From positions 2,418,001-2,482,000 of the forward strand of contig NZ_AP027292.1 of NCBI RefSeq assembly GCF_030295765.1: DNA of 64,000 nt, written 5' to 3'. Under the pieces are notes generated by a model, which had not been told where the DNA came from, made no database searches, and was given only the letters and a program-made list of their open reading frames with translations. This DNA is from Neptuniibacter halophilus (GTDB lineage: Bacteria > Pseudomonadota > Gammaproteobacteria > Pseudomonadales > Balneatricaceae). Each line of letters opens with the position of its first letter. The stretch's first letter is position 1. Positions 37,513-48,133 of this stretch are shown here, piece by piece. Made by a program: the position numbers and the translations under genes.

Positions 37513-39777
37513 ATGGTTAAGGTTCGTCAGGATCAGCCCATCCGTGATGATGGGTCAGTCGATCTCGATTTATGGTTAGAGCATCTGCAGGATCTGACCG
37601 AAATTCCCGATGTGGAAGAGATCAGACGAGCCTGCGTAATGGCGAAACAGGCTCAGGATAATCCCGAAGAGACTGATGATGTCTGGACCGACAGTAACCA
37701 GAGCAGCTTTCGCACGGGCCTTGAGATGGCTCAGATTCTTGCCGACCTGCATCAGGATCAGGAAACCCTGATCGCAGCCATCCTCTACCGTGCGGTTCGT
37801 GAACGAAAATTGCCGATTGAACGGGTGCGAAAACAGTTCAGTAAAGATATCGCTCAGTTGATCATGGGCGTTCTGCAGATGGCGGCGATCGGCAGCCGCA
37901 AAAACCCGCGTATTGATGACAGTGTTCTGGGTAGTGAAACCACCCAGATGGATAATATCCGTAAGATGCTGGTGGCTATGATCGATGATGTCCGTGTGGC
38001 ACTGATCAAAATAGCCGAGCGTACCTGTGCAATCAGAGCGGTGAAAGATGGCAGCCGTCGTAAGCGTTATCTGGTGGCCCGTGAAGTCTTCGACATCTAC
38101 GCGCCACTGGCTCATCGGCTGGGCATCGGCCATATCAAATGGGAGCTTGAAGATCTCTCTTTCCGTTACCTGAAACCCAACGATTACAAACATATTGCCA
38201 AGCTGCTGGACGAGAAACGCCTCGACCGGCAGAGCTATATCGATCAGGTGGTTCAGCGTCTGGAAGAGGAACTGGCGCGGGTGGATATCGAAGGTGAGGT
38301 CAATGGCCGCGCCAAACATATCTACAGTATCTGGCGCAAAATGCAGCGCAAGAATATTGAATTCAGTCAGGTCTATGACGTACGTGCGGTGCGTATTCTG
38401 GTACCTCACAGCCGTGACTGTTATGCGGTGTTGGGTATCGTCCACGGTCTGTGGCGGAATATTCCGCATGAGTTCGATGACTATGTCGCCTCACCAAAAC
38501 CCAACGGTTACCGCTCGCTGCATACCGCGGTGTTTGGCCCTGAGGGCAAAGTGCTGGAGATCCAGATCCGTACCTTCGATATGCATGAGGAGGCGGAACT
38601 CGGGGTTTGTGCCCATCATCTGTATAAAGGCACCGATACCAAATCCAAAAGCGATGCTTACGAAGACAAGATTGCCTGGTTACGTCAGGTGCTTGAATGG
38701 CACGATGATCTCGGCGAGAGCGAAGGTTTTGGCGATATGTTGCGTGGCGATGTGGCGCAGGACAGGCTCTACATCTTTACCCCGGATGGTCATGTCATTG
38801 ATATGCCGAAAGGCGCCACCCCGGTTGATTTTGCTTACCGGGTGCATACCGAGATCGGGCATCGCTGCCGGGGGGCCAAAATTAATGGCCGTATCGTACC
38901 GCTGAACCGGCGTTTACAGACCGGTGATCAGGTCGAAATCATGACCGGCAACGAAGAGCGGCCGCGGCGGGACTGGCTCAACACCAACCTGGGATTTGTC
39001 ACCACCGCCCGGGCCCGGGCCAAAGTCGCGCACTGGTTTAAGCTTCAGGCCAAAGAACAGAATGCCGATGCCGGTCGGGGCATTATCGTCAAAGAGTTTA
39101 AACGTCTGGCGATTGATCTGGATGAGCTGGATTTCGACAAGATCAGCGCCGAGGTTAATTACAAAACCATCGAAGATATGTACGCCGCGCTCGGTGCCGG
39201 TGATCTGCGCCTGTCGCAGATCATCAATGCGGCTCAGCGTCAGGTACTGCAGGAACCCGAAGAGCAGCTCGACCTTGAGTTCCAGTCCTCAGGCTCTTCC
39301 GCGGAATCGAAAGCGGAAGGGGTGCGTATTCGTGGCGTAGGTAACCTGCTGACGACCATGGCGGCCTGCTGTAAACCGGTACTGGGTGACCCGATTGCCG
39401 GCTATATAACGCAGGGCCGTGGCATTTCGGTACACCGTGAAGACTGCATCAATATGATTCAGCTACAGGAGAAAGAGCCTGAGCGGGTGATCGAAGTTGA
39501 CTGGGGCGAAGCCGGCGAAACTACCTACCCTGTGGATATCTACATCGAGGCGTTTGACCGATCCGGTCTGCTGCGCGATGTGATGCTGGTGATGGCGGCG
39601 GAAGATCTGAATATTATTGCGGCACACTCGCTGTCTGATAAAAATGAGAATATTGCACGCCTGACCCTGACGGTGGAAATTTCCAGTCTGGATCTGCTGG
39701 GGCGGATTATGGACAAGATCAATCAGGTGCCGAATGTGATGGAAGTTCATCGTCAGCGTAGTGGCGTGAGCCTGTAA
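37513..39777 (+). CDS. relA: GTP pyrophosphokinase RelA
   Basis: 754 residues, close to E. coli RelA (744). It makes (p)ppGpp when uncharged tRNA reaches the ribosome. The N-terminal hydrolase-like domain lacks the HD motif (AAILYRAV replaces an HD-containing segment), so it is synthetase-only. The synthetase has FDDYVASPKPNGYRSLHTAV. A TGS domain (IFTPDGHVIDMPKGATPVDFAY), a cysteine-containing region (AACCKPVLGDPI) and a C-terminal ACT domain follow. mazG lies 18 bases downstream, the conserved stress pairing. Confidence 0.97.
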   Translation: MVKVRQDQPIRDDGSVDLDLWLEHLQDLTEIPDVEEIRRACVMAKQAQDNPEETDDVWTDSNQSSFRTGLEMAQILADLHQDQETLIAAILYRAVRERKLPIERVRKQFSKDIAQLIMGVLQMAAIGSRKNPRIDDSVLGSETTQMDNIRKMLVAMIDDVRVALIKIAERTCAIRAVKDGSRRKRYLVAREVFDIYAPLAHRLGIGHIKWELEDLSFRYLKPNDYKHIAKLLDEKRLDRQSYIDQVVQRLEEELARVDIEGEVNGRAKHIYSIWRKMQRKNIEFSQVYDVRAVRILVPHSRDCYAVLGIVHGLWRNIPHEFDDYVASPKPNGYRSLHTAVFGPEGKVLEIQIRTFDMHEEAELGVCAHHLYKGTDTKSKSDAYEDKIAWLRQVLEWHDDLGESEGFGDMLRGDVAQDRLYIFTPDGHVIDMPKGATPVDFAYRVHTEIGHRCRGAKINGRIVPLNRRLQTGDQVEIMTGNEERPRRDWLNTNLGFVTTARARAKVAHWFKLQAKEQNADAGRGIIVKEFKRLAIDLDELDFDKISAEVNYKTIEDMYAALGAGDLRLSQIINAAQRQVLQEPEEQLDLEFQSSGSSAESKAEGVRIRGVGNLLTTMAACCKPVLGDPIAGYITQGRGISVHREDCINMIQLQEKEPERVIEVDWGEAGETTYPVDIYIEAFDRSGLLRDVMLVMAAEDLNIIAAHSLSDKNENIARLTLTVEISSLDLLGRIMDKINQVPNVMEVHRQRSGVSL

Positions 39778-39795
39778 ACAGTACAGGGAGAGATC

Positions 39796-40617
39796 ATGTC
39801 AGAATACAGTGTTAACGATCTGCTCTACCTGATGTCGCGCCTGCGTGATCCTGAATTGGGGTGCCCCTGGGATCAGAAGCAGGACTTCGCCAGCATCGTG
39901 CCGCACACCATCGAAGAAGCCTATGAGGTGGCCGATACTATTGCCCGCGAAGACTGGCAGCATCTGAATGATGAGCTGGGGGATCTGCTGTTTCAGGTGA
40001 TCTTCTACGCACAGATGGGGCAGGAGCAGGCGCGCTTTGATTTCTCAACGATTGTTTCCAATCTGGTTAGCAAGCTGATCCGTCGACACCCGCATGTTTT
40101 CCCTGAGGGTACACTGGAATCGAAACGCAGTGCTGCAGAGGTCAGTGAAGCAGAGATCAAGCGCAACTGGGAACGGATCAAACAGCAGGAACGAGAAGCT
40201 AAAGGCCTTGAAGAGCAGCCGACCCGGGTGCTGGACGATATTCCGCGCACGTTGCCTGCCCTGTCACGGGCCGCAAAACTGCAAAAGCGGGCAGCCTCAG
40301 TCGGTTTTGACTGGGATCAGGCTGATCAGGTTCTGGATAAGATCGAAGAGGAACTGGCAGAACTGCGTCAGGCGATCCGTGAGGGTGACCGTGCGGCAGT
40401 AGCGGATGAGATGGGCGATATGATCTTCGCTCAGGTCAATCTGGCGCGCCATCTGGGCGTTGACCCAGAGGAAGCGGTGCGCGGTACCAACCAGAAGTTT
40501 GAACGCCGTTTCGGTTACGTAGAAGAGCAGGTAACCGCATCGGGAAGGGAGTGGCAGAGCTTTACCCTGGCGGAGCTGGATCAGTTCTGGGATCAGGCCA
40601 AGGCGCTGGGGCTTTGA
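39796..40617 (+). CDS. mazG: Nucleoside triphosphate pyrophosphohydrolase MazG
   Basis: 273 residues with two MazG repeats. The first has CPWDQKQDFASIVPHTIEEAYEV and LNDELGDLLFQVIFYA; the second has EEELAELRQAI and EMGDMIFAQVNLARHL. Both carry ExxE and ExxD metal patterns. It hydrolyses NTPs and influences ppGpp levels. Encoded directly after relA, with a good GGGAG at 39785. Confidence 0.95.
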   Translation: MSEYSVNDLLYLMSRLRDPELGCPWDQKQDFASIVPHTIEEAYEVADTIAREDWQHLNDELGDLLFQVIFYAQMGQEQARFDFSTIVSNLVSKLIRRHPHVFPEGTLESKRSAAEVSEAEIKRNWERIKQQEREAKGLEEQPTRVLDDIPRTLPALSRAAKLQKRAASVGFDWDQADQVLDKIEEELAELRQAIREGDRAAVADEMGDMIFAQVNLARHLGVDPEEAVRGTNQKFERRFGYVEEQVTASGREWQSFTLAELDQFWDQAKALGL

Positions 40618-40625
40618 TGAACAGT

Positions 40626-40675
40626 ACGCTGAGGCGAACAACACGCTGAGGCTATGAATAAAGAGACGCTGAGGC
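40626..40675 (+). repeat. Three direct copies of ACGCTGAGGC
   Basis: Copies lie at 40626-40635, 40643-40652 and 40666-40675, between the mazG stop and the next start codon. The spacings between starts (17 and 23 bases) are irregular. Confidence 0.7.
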
Positions 40676-40679
40676 TCGG

Positions 40680-41063
40680 ATGAAAAAAAAGCTGCTGTTC
40701 GCCGGTGCGGTGTTACTGATGCTGGGTCTGAGCCTGTGGAACTGGCAACAGACCAGCGTACAGAAAGCGATGCTTAGTCAGAGCGGGTTTGTTGTCAGCC
40801 ATGACCTGAAAGGCTCTCCGCAGTTGCTGCTGGATCATAGCGCGCGAAGAGTCGCGGTCATTGCCATCGGCGACACCCGGGAATACGACTATGCTCAGAT
40901 CAGGCAGGTGCGCTATGAATTTGATTTCAGCGCCAGTGGTGAAGTCAATCATCGTCTGGAGATAGACCTGCAAAATGCACCTTCGGCGCGGGAAACGATC
41001 CTTTATCCGGGCGACTTTGAGGCAGAAGCCGCACTGAAACAACTGCTGGAGCTGGCCCGGTAG
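40680..41063 (+). CDS. Hypothetical exported or membrane-anchored protein
   Basis: 127 residues. MKKKLLFAGAVLLMLGLSLW is a signal anchor or uncleaved signal peptide; no lipobox cysteine is seen. The rest is a small beta-rich domain (VAVIAIGDTREYDYAQIRQVRYEFDFSASG). It may recognise a periplasmic partner; I do not know the family. The start lies 4 bases after three ACGCTGAGGC repeats. It is probably the last gene of the relA-mazG unit. Confidence 0.7.
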   Translation: MKKKLLFAGAVLLMLGLSLWNWQQTSVQKAMLSQSGFVVSHDLKGSPQLLLDHSARRVAVIAIGDTREYDYAQIRQVRYEFDFSASGEVNHRLEIDLQNAPSARETILYPGDFEAEAALKQLLELAR

Positions 41064-41178
41064 TCCGCCTTAATTCTCTGTTACACCTCTATTAATCCCC
41101 TGATTCGCCAGTATTTTTCTTCCTCCGTATGGGGTAGCATCGAAAACAGTGATGCGAAGTTTTCGTCTGGAGGGATAT

Positions 41179-43788
41179 ATGACCGATCTGCATGAAGCTT
41201 TACGTGATGATGTACGTATGCTCGGTGCAAGCCTGGGGGAAACCATAAAATCAGACCTTGGTGAGGGCTTTCTCGACAAGATTGAGCTGGTCAGACAACT
41301 GGCCAAAAAAGGCCGGACCGATGAACAGCCGGAGCATGAGCAACTGCTCCAGGCTCTGCGGGAACTGAGTGAAGATGATGTGCTGCCGCTGGCGCGGGCT
41401 TTCAATCAGTTTCTGAATCTGGCAAATATTGCCGAAGAGCACCATCGGGTTCGTCGCCAGCGCGAAGAGATGGATGTCTGCACCGCCGATTCCATCTGCA
41501 CATTGTTTGCCCAGTTGCGGAAAAAGGGTTTTTCACCGCAGCAGGTAGCGGAAGCGTTGAGCAAAACGCGGATCGATCTGGTCCTGACCGCACACCCTAC
41601 CGAAGTTAACCGCCGTACCCTGATCCAGAAATACGATGATATTACCCAGTGCCTTCAGCTTAAGGACCGGGGAGACCCGGATGCGGGACATCGACTGGAT
41701 GAGCTGATCAGCCAGATCTGGCACACCGACGAGATTCGAAAACAGCGCCCGACACCGGTGGATGAAGCCAAATGGGGCTTTGCCGTAATTGAAAACTCAC
41801 TCTGGACTGCGGTACCCAAATTTCTGCGCCGGCTGGATGCGCAACTGAATGAGACTCTCGGGGAGCGATTACCTCTGGAATGCTCACCGATTCGCTTTGC
41901 CTCCTGGATGGGCGGCGACCGGGATGGCAACCCGAATGTCACCGCGCAGGTCACAGAAGAGGTACTCCTGCTCTCCCGCTGGATGGCGGCAGATCTCTAT
42001 CTGAGTGATGTGGATGCCCTGCGAGCAGAGCTCTCCATGCATCAGGCCAGTAAAGAGTTGCGCGAACGCGTGGGTGAAGGCGCAGAGCCTTATCGGAAGT
42101 TACTGGGAGAGGTCAGAGAGCGGCTCGAAGCCACCAAGCTCTGGGTGGAAAATCAACTGGATGGACAGCCCGGAGATAGCCTCGCCGTTTACCTCAATGA
42201 CGAAGAGTTGCTGGAACCGCTGCTGCTCTGTCATCGTTCATTACAGCAGTGCGGGATGGAGATCATCGCCGAGAGCGCGCTGGAAGATATTATTCGTCGT
42301 ATTGCCTGCTTTGGCCTGACACTGGTCAAGCTGGATATACGCCAGAGTTCCGATCGGCATGCTGCGGTCTTTGAGGAACTGTCCCAGTTCTACGGGCTTG
42401 GCTCCTACAACGGCTGGAGTGAAGAGGGGCGTCAGAGCTTTCTGCTTAAAGAGCTGCAAAGCCGCCGGCCTCTGCTGCCAAACGACTGGCAACCCTCTGC
42501 TGAAGTGCAGGAAGTTATTGATACCTGCCGTGTAGTGGCGAATGCTGAGCAGTCAGCGCTGGGTTCCTATGTCATCTCTATGGCCAGTCAGCCTTCGGAT
42601 GTGCTGGCGGTGATTCTGCTCCTGCGGGAGATGGGAATTGGCCACAACATGCGTGTAGTGCCTCTGTTTGAGACGCTGAGTGATCTGGATAACGCCCGTG
42701 ACTGTATTAACGCGCTGCTCAGCGTCGACTGGTACAAGGCGTATACCGGAGGTCATCAGGAGGTGATGATCGGTTATTCAGATTCCTCCAAGGATGCCGG
42801 TCAGCTAGCGGCGGCGTGGGGGCAGTTCAAGGCACAGGAGAGCCTGACACAACTCTGTCGTGATCATGGCGTGCACCTGACGCTGTTTCATGGCCGGGGC
42901 GGCACCGTGGGTCGTGGGGGCGGTCCGAGCCATACTGCGATTCTGGCCCAGCCGCCCGGGTCGGTGGATCACAGTCTGCGTCTGACCGAGCAGGGCGAGA
43001 TGATCCGCTTTAAGTACGGTATTCCTGATCTGGCGGTGCGGAATCTTGAGCTGTGTACCGGCGCTGTGCTTCAAGCCACGCTGGACCCGGCGCCGGGCCC
43101 GGAAACCTCATGGCGACAGCAGATCGAGAGTATGGCCCAGTGTGGCCTGCGCGAGTATCGTGCCATTGTCCGTGAAGATCCGATGTTTGTGCCTTACTTC
43201 CGTGCGGCGACACCCGAGCAGGAGCTGGCTAAGCTGCCACTGGGTTCCCGACCGGCAAAAAGGCGTCAGGATGGTGGGGTCGAAAGCCTCCGCGCGATTC
43301 CGTGGATCTTTGCCTGGACCCAGATTCGCCTGATGTTACCTGCCTGGCTGGGCACGGACAAAGCACTGGCCGAGGCCATGGAGGAGCGCAGCGCAGGACT
43401 GGTGCGGCAGATGTATCAGCAGTGGCCGTTTTTCCGTGCCACCATCGATATGCTGGAGATGGTGCTGGCAAAGAGCGATCGTAACCTGTCGGCCTACTAC
43501 GATGAGCGCCTGGTCTCTCAGGAACTGCGTATACTGGGCTCCAGTCTGCGCAGTCGTCTGGGGGATATTATCCAGCTCATTAATGAGGTGAAGCAGCAGG
43601 AGGGATTGTTGCAGGAAAGCCCGGTGATTCGTCAGTCCATAGATGTGCGTAACCCCTACATCGATCCCCTGCATTTCCTTCAGGCGGAACTGCTGAACCG
43701 GGATCGTAATCAGCCGGATCAGCGTCTCGAACAGGCGTTGATGGTGACCATGGCCGGTATTTCGGCGGGTCTTCGCAACACCGGTTAG
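41179..43788 (+). CDS. ppc: Phosphoenolpyruvate carboxylase
   Basis: 869 residues from the ATG at 41179, supported by GGAGGG 5-10 bases upstream; an earlier GTG at 41149 is less likely. It carboxylates phosphoenolpyruvate to oxaloacetate (anaplerosis). Catalytic His in LTAHPTEV, SWMGGDRDGNP, MIGYSDSSKDAG, and the loop FHGRGGTVGRGGGP are intact. The C-terminal tetrapeptide RNTG replaces the common QNTG, a known conservative variant. It is monocistronic, with a terminator after it. Confidence 0.97.
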   Translation: MTDLHEALRDDVRMLGASLGETIKSDLGEGFLDKIELVRQLAKKGRTDEQPEHEQLLQALRELSEDDVLPLARAFNQFLNLANIAEEHHRVRRQREEMDVCTADSICTLFAQLRKKGFSPQQVAEALSKTRIDLVLTAHPTEVNRRTLIQKYDDITQCLQLKDRGDPDAGHRLDELISQIWHTDEIRKQRPTPVDEAKWGFAVIENSLWTAVPKFLRRLDAQLNETLGERLPLECSPIRFASWMGGDRDGNPNVTAQVTEEVLLLSRWMAADLYLSDVDALRAELSMHQASKELRERVGEGAEPYRKLLGEVRERLEATKLWVENQLDGQPGDSLAVYLNDEELLEPLLLCHRSLQQCGMEIIAESALEDIIRRIACFGLTLVKLDIRQSSDRHAAVFEELSQFYGLGSYNGWSEEGRQSFLLKELQSRRPLLPNDWQPSAEVQEVIDTCRVVANAEQSALGSYVISMASQPSDVLAVILLLREMGIGHNMRVVPLFETLSDLDNARDCINALLSVDWYKAYTGGHQEVMIGYSDSSKDAGQLAAAWGQFKAQESLTQLCRDHGVHLTLFHGRGGTVGRGGGPSHTAILAQPPGSVDHSLRLTEQGEMIRFKYGIPDLAVRNLELCTGAVLQATLDPAPGPETSWRQQIESMAQCGLREYRAIVREDPMFVPYFRAATPEQELAKLPLGSRPAKRRQDGGVESLRAIPWIFAWTQIRLMLPAWLGTDKALAEAMEERSAGLVRQMYQQWPFFRATIDMLEMVLAKSDRNLSAYYDERLVSQELRILGSSLRSRLGDIIQLINEVKQQEGLLQESPVIRQSIDVRNPYIDPLHFLQAELLNRDRNQPDQRLEQALMVTMAGISAGLRNTG

Positions 43789-43833
43789 GCCAACGGCGGT
43801 CTGGTCAGTTAGCGTTTAAAAGCGACTGAAATT

Positions 43834-43863
43834 GCCCATTTACTCCAGTAAAACGGGCTTTTT
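43834..43863 (+). terminator. Terminator after ppc
   Basis: GCCCATTTACT and AGTAAAACGGGC pair with one bulge and are followed by TTTTT. Confidence 0.8.
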
Positions 43864-44897
<1,034 letters not shown>

Positions 44898-44917
44898 TCG
44901 GCTGATCTGTCCCGCGA

Positions 44918-44950
44918 AAAAAGCCGTACCCTTCCGGGTGCGGTTTTTTT
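44918..44950 (+). terminator. Terminator after adk
   Basis: AAAAAGCCGTACCC-TTCC-GGGTGCGGTTTTTTT, with a T run on the plus strand. Confidence 0.92.
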
Positions 44951-45054
44951 ATGCCTGTAGCACACCCCGGCAAGCAGATAAATCCGCCCCGCCTATAGGC
45001 ATTTGACCGCACATTCGCGATAATCTCCCCCCTGACAGAGAAGGAAAATAGTGC

Positions 45055-46065
45055 ATGAACCAAGCAGGAAAAACAGCGGTTGTTCTGGTCAACCTGGGCA
45101 CCCCGGATAAAGCGGAAAAGGGTGCGGTACGTCGCTATCTAAAAGAGTTTCTGTCGGATCAGCGGGTGGTCGAGGGGAAAGGCCTGCGTCGCCTGCTCTG
45201 GTTATCGGTACTGAATGGTATTGTTCTCAATCTGCGCCCCGGCCGGGTAGCTAAGGCTTATGCCAGTATCTGGCAGGAAGATTCACCTATGCGCCTGATT
45301 CTGGATAAACAGGTCGCCGAGCTTCAACTCCTGTTACAGCAGAAGTGGGGTGAACATGCACCGGATGTATTCGCGGCGATGACCTATGGCAAGCCCGGGC
45401 TGACCATGCGCCTGCGCAAGCTTGCCGAAAGCAATTATGAGCGGGTATTGCTGATTCCGATGTATCCGCAGTATTCGGCGACCACCACCGCGCCGGTTTA
45501 TGATCAGGTGGCCAGATTCCAGTTGAAGCAGCGTAAGGTTCTGGATATCCGGATTGTAAATTCCTACTTCGCGCACCCCGACTATATTGCTGCTCTGGCC
45601 GCGCAGATCGGCGCCTACCGCGATGCCAACGGGGCGGCTGATAAGCTGATTCTCTCCTATCACGGTATCCCCAAAGAGTATGCTGATAAAGGCGACCCTT
45701 ACCCGCAGCAATGTCATCAGACCTCGGTTCTGCTTGCGCAGGCGATGGGGCTGGCCGATACTCAGTGGATGACTACATTCCAGTCCCGGTTTGGCCCGGC
45801 GGAGTGGTTGCAGCCGTATACGGATAAAACCCTTGAGGCTTTACCTGAAGCGGGTGTGAAATCGGTGCAGATGGCATGTCCGGCATTTTCCGCCGATTGC
45901 CTTGAAACGCTGGAGGAGATCGCGGTGGAAAACCGCGATACCTATATGGACGCTGGTGGAGAACGTTACGAATACATTCCGGCACTGAATGCCGATCCGA
46001 AATTTATCGCCCTGCTGGAAACTCTGGTTAAAGAGCAGGCCGGCGACTGGCTGGGAGCACGCTAA
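45055..46065 (+). CDS. hemH: Ferrochelatase
   Basis: 336 residues. It inserts ferrous iron into protoporphyrin [11 protein letters not shown] at the start, catalytic His in [10 protein letters not shown] and acidic residues in [19 protein letters not shown] are present. No C-terminal 2Fe-2S cysteine cluster is seen. The stop overlaps the rlmB start by one base (TAATG). Confidence 0.96.
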   Translation: MNQAGKTAVVLVNLGTPDKAEKGAVRRYLKEFLSDQRVVEGKGLRRLLWLSVLNGIVLNLRPGRVAKAYASIWQEDSPMRLILDKQVAELQLLLQQKWGEHAPDVFAAMTYGKPGLTMRLRKLAESNYERVLLIPMYPQYSATTTAPVYDQVARFQLKQRKVLDIRIVNSYFAHPDYIAALAAQIGAYRDANGAADKLILSYHGIPKEYADKGDPYPQQCHQTSVLLAQAMGLADTQWMTTFQSRFGPAEWLQPYTDKTLEALPEAGVKSVQMACPAFSADCLETLEEIAVENRDTYMDAGGERYEYIPALNADPKFIALLETLVKEQAGDWLGAR

Positions 46066-46802
46066 TGCAGTTTGAACCTCTGTTCGGTATCCACGCGGTA
46101 TCCACCGCTCTGAAGCGCGACGCGGAGCGGATTCAGCGTATTCTGGTGATGAAGGGGCGTCATGACAGTAAAATGCAGCGCCTGATTGAAGCTGCGCTGG
46201 ATCAGGGTATTGAAGTGGAGCAGGCCGGCAAGCGCGATCTCGAAGAGCTGGTCAAAGGTGCGGTTCATCAGGGGATCGTCGCCCTGTGCAAACCGATCCA
46301 GACCTATAATGAGAAGTTTCTGGATCAGTTGCTGGATAACCAGCAGGAATCGCCGCTGCTACTGATTCTGGATGGCGTCACCGATCCGCATAATCTGGGG
46401 GCCTGTCTGCGTACTGCGGATGCTGCGGGCGTTCAGGCAGTGATTGCACCCAAAGATAAATCCGCACCACTGAACGCGACCGCAGCCAAGGTGGCCTGTG
46501 GTGCCGCTGAAGCGATCCCCTATGTGCTGGTGACCAATCTTGCGCGGACTCTGAAAAGCCTTCAGGAACGGGGTATCTGGATTACCGGTACCGCGGGTGA
46601 GACCGATCTGGATATCTACAGCGCTAATCTGACCGGGCCAATGGCGCTGGTGATGGGGGCTGAAGGGCAGGGGATGCGTCGCCTGACCCGGGAAAACTGT
46701 GATCAGTTGGTTAAAATTCCGATGGCGGGTGAGGTGAGCAGCCTGAATGTGTCTGTCGCTACCGGTATCTGCCTGTTTGAAGCGGTGCGTCAGCGCAGCT
46801 AA
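46065..46802 (+). CDS. rlmB: 23S rRNA (Gm2251) 2'-O-methyltransferase
   Basis: 245 residues. An N-terminal substrate-binding domain ([11 protein letters not shown]) precedes a SPOUT methyltransferase domain with motifs [25 protein letters not shown] and [17 protein letters not shown], which form the SAM-binding trefoil knot. It methylates G2251 in the 23S P loop. It starts inside the hemH stop codon; the functional link to heme synthesis is not obvious. Confidence 0.94.
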   Translation: MQFEPLFGIHAVSTALKRDAERIQRILVMKGRHDSKMQRLIEAALDQGIEVEQAGKRDLEELVKGAVHQGIVALCKPIQTYNEKFLDQLLDNQQESPLLLILDGVTDPHNLGACLRTADAAGVQAVIAPKDKSAPLNATAAKVACGAAEAIPYVLVTNLARTLKSLQERGIWITGTAGETDLDIYSANLTGPMALVMGAEGQGMRRLTRENCDQLVKIPMAGEVSSLNVSVATGICLFEAVRQRS

Positions 46803-46855
46803 CCTTTTATTTTCAGACGTCAGTCCCGACCGGCGTCTCTCTTACTGGATCGACT

Positions 46856-48085
46856 ATGTTTCCTGATATTGCCCTGCATCCGCAGTTGGAAGCCAACCTC
46901 AAGTCCCTGAACTTTACTGAGGCGACTGAGGTTCAGCAGCAAGCCCTGCCTCTGATTCTGGAAGGGGCCGATTTGCTGATCAGCTCCCCAACCGGCAGCG
47001 GTAAAACCGCCGCGTACCTGATTCCGTTAATTCAGGAACTGGCCGGCGCTAAATCGGCAGCCCGGGCACCACGGGTTTTATTGCTGGTGCCGGTACGCGA
47101 GCTGGCAGAGCAGGTGGTGCAGCAGTTTGATCAACTGGCGGAAGGTCTGGAACTGAAAGCGTTTGCGCTGGTAGGGGGTGAGGACTTCAAGCAGCAGGAG
47201 AAGCGTCTGGCTGAGGCTGATCTGGTGGTGGCAACACCGGGCCGTCTGCTGCCACATCTGGAAAACCAGTCACTGAAACTGGATCAGCTTGAGTATCTGG
47301 TGCTGGATGAAGCCGACCGGATGCTGGAAACGGGGTTCCGTGAGAGTCTCGATCAGATTGTCACACTGTGTCCGCAAGAGCGACAGACCCTGTTAATTTC
47401 CGCGACCCTGCCAACGCCGGTGCGAAAGCTTGCGCAAAGCCTGCTACAGGACGCACAGTGGGTTCGGATTGGTCAGCAGCGGGAAGCCGATGAAAATATC
47501 AGGCAGAGCATTCTGTTGTCTGATGATCAGGGCCATAAAGATAAGCAGCTTTGCTGGCTGCTGCATAATGAAAGTTATGACAAAGCGATTGTGTTCTGTA
47601 ACAGCAAGACACAGGCCCGGCGTCTGGATGGTTTCCTGCGTTATCACAAATTTAAAGCGGCACTGTTGCACGGTGAGGTACAGCAGAAAGGTCGTTTCGC
47701 CACGATTGAAGGTTTCCGCAAAGGCACAACCACGGTACTGGTGACCACTGATCTGGCCTCCCGCGGGCTGGATGTTGAAGGGGTGGATCTGGTGATTAAT
47801 ATGGAGATGCCACGTAAGGGGGATCTCTATCTGCACCGTATTGGTCGTACCGGCCGCGGTGGCCAGACAGGTCAGGCGATCTCGCTGATTGATCCGGCGG
47901 AGTGGAATCTGATGTCGTCGATTGAGCGCTATCTGAAGACCCGTTTCCGCCGCAAACTGATTGATGAGCTGGTGGGTCACTACAAAGGGCCGAAGAAGCT
48001 GAAGGCTTCAGGTAAGGCTGCCGGCAGTAAGAAAAAGAAAAAGCCGTCAACGGCGAAGAAAAAGCCGCTGCGCAAAGCGAAATAG
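46856..48085 (+). CDS. DEAD-box RNA helicase (SrmB-like)
   Basis: 409 residues. Q motif (LNFTEATEVQQQALP), Walker A SPTGSGKT, PVRELAEQV, TPGRL, DEAD (LDEADRML), SAT, and C-terminal HRIGRTGRGG are all present. The short basic tail (GKAAGSKKKKKPSTAKKKPLRKAK) suits RNA binding. Size and tail are consistent with SrmB, which assists 50S assembly, but RhlE-like paralogs cannot be excluded. Expressed from a gap of 53 bases after rlmB. Confidence 0.9.
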   Translation: MFPDIALHPQLEANLKSLNFTEATEVQQQALPLILEGADLLISSPTGSGKTAAYLIPLIQELAGAKSAARAPRVLLLVPVRELAEQVVQQFDQLAEGLELKAFALVGGEDFKQQEKRLAEADLVVATPGRLLPHLENQSLKLDQLEYLVLDEADRMLETGFRESLDQIVTLCPQERQTLLISATLPTPVRKLAQSLLQDAQWVRIGQQREADENIRQSILLSDDQGHKDKQLCWLLHNESYDKAIVFCNSKTQARRLDGFLRYHKFKAALLHGEVQQKGRFATIEGFRKGTTTVLVTTDLASRGLDVEGVDLVINMEMPRKGDLYLHRIGRTGRGGQTGQAISLIDPAEWNLMSSIERYLKTRFRRKLIDELVGHYKGPKKLKASGKAAGSKKKKKPSTAKKKPLRKAK

Positions 48086-48101
48086 AGCGGAGTCTTTAAG
48101 G

Positions 48102-48131
48102 AAAAGGCCAGACGATTGTCTGGCCTTTTTC
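48102..48131. terminator. Bidirectional terminator between the helicase gene and ackA
   Basis: AAAAGGCCAGACGATTGTCTGGCCTTTTT: a symmetrical stem with A and T runs on either side, serving the convergent genes. Confidence 0.92.
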
Positions 48132-48133
48132 GT

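Noticed and set aside
37278-37520. An 80-codon frame between cysM and relA
   Set aside because: It runs through the cysM terminator hairpin and overlaps the relA start; no Shine-Dalgarno sequence.
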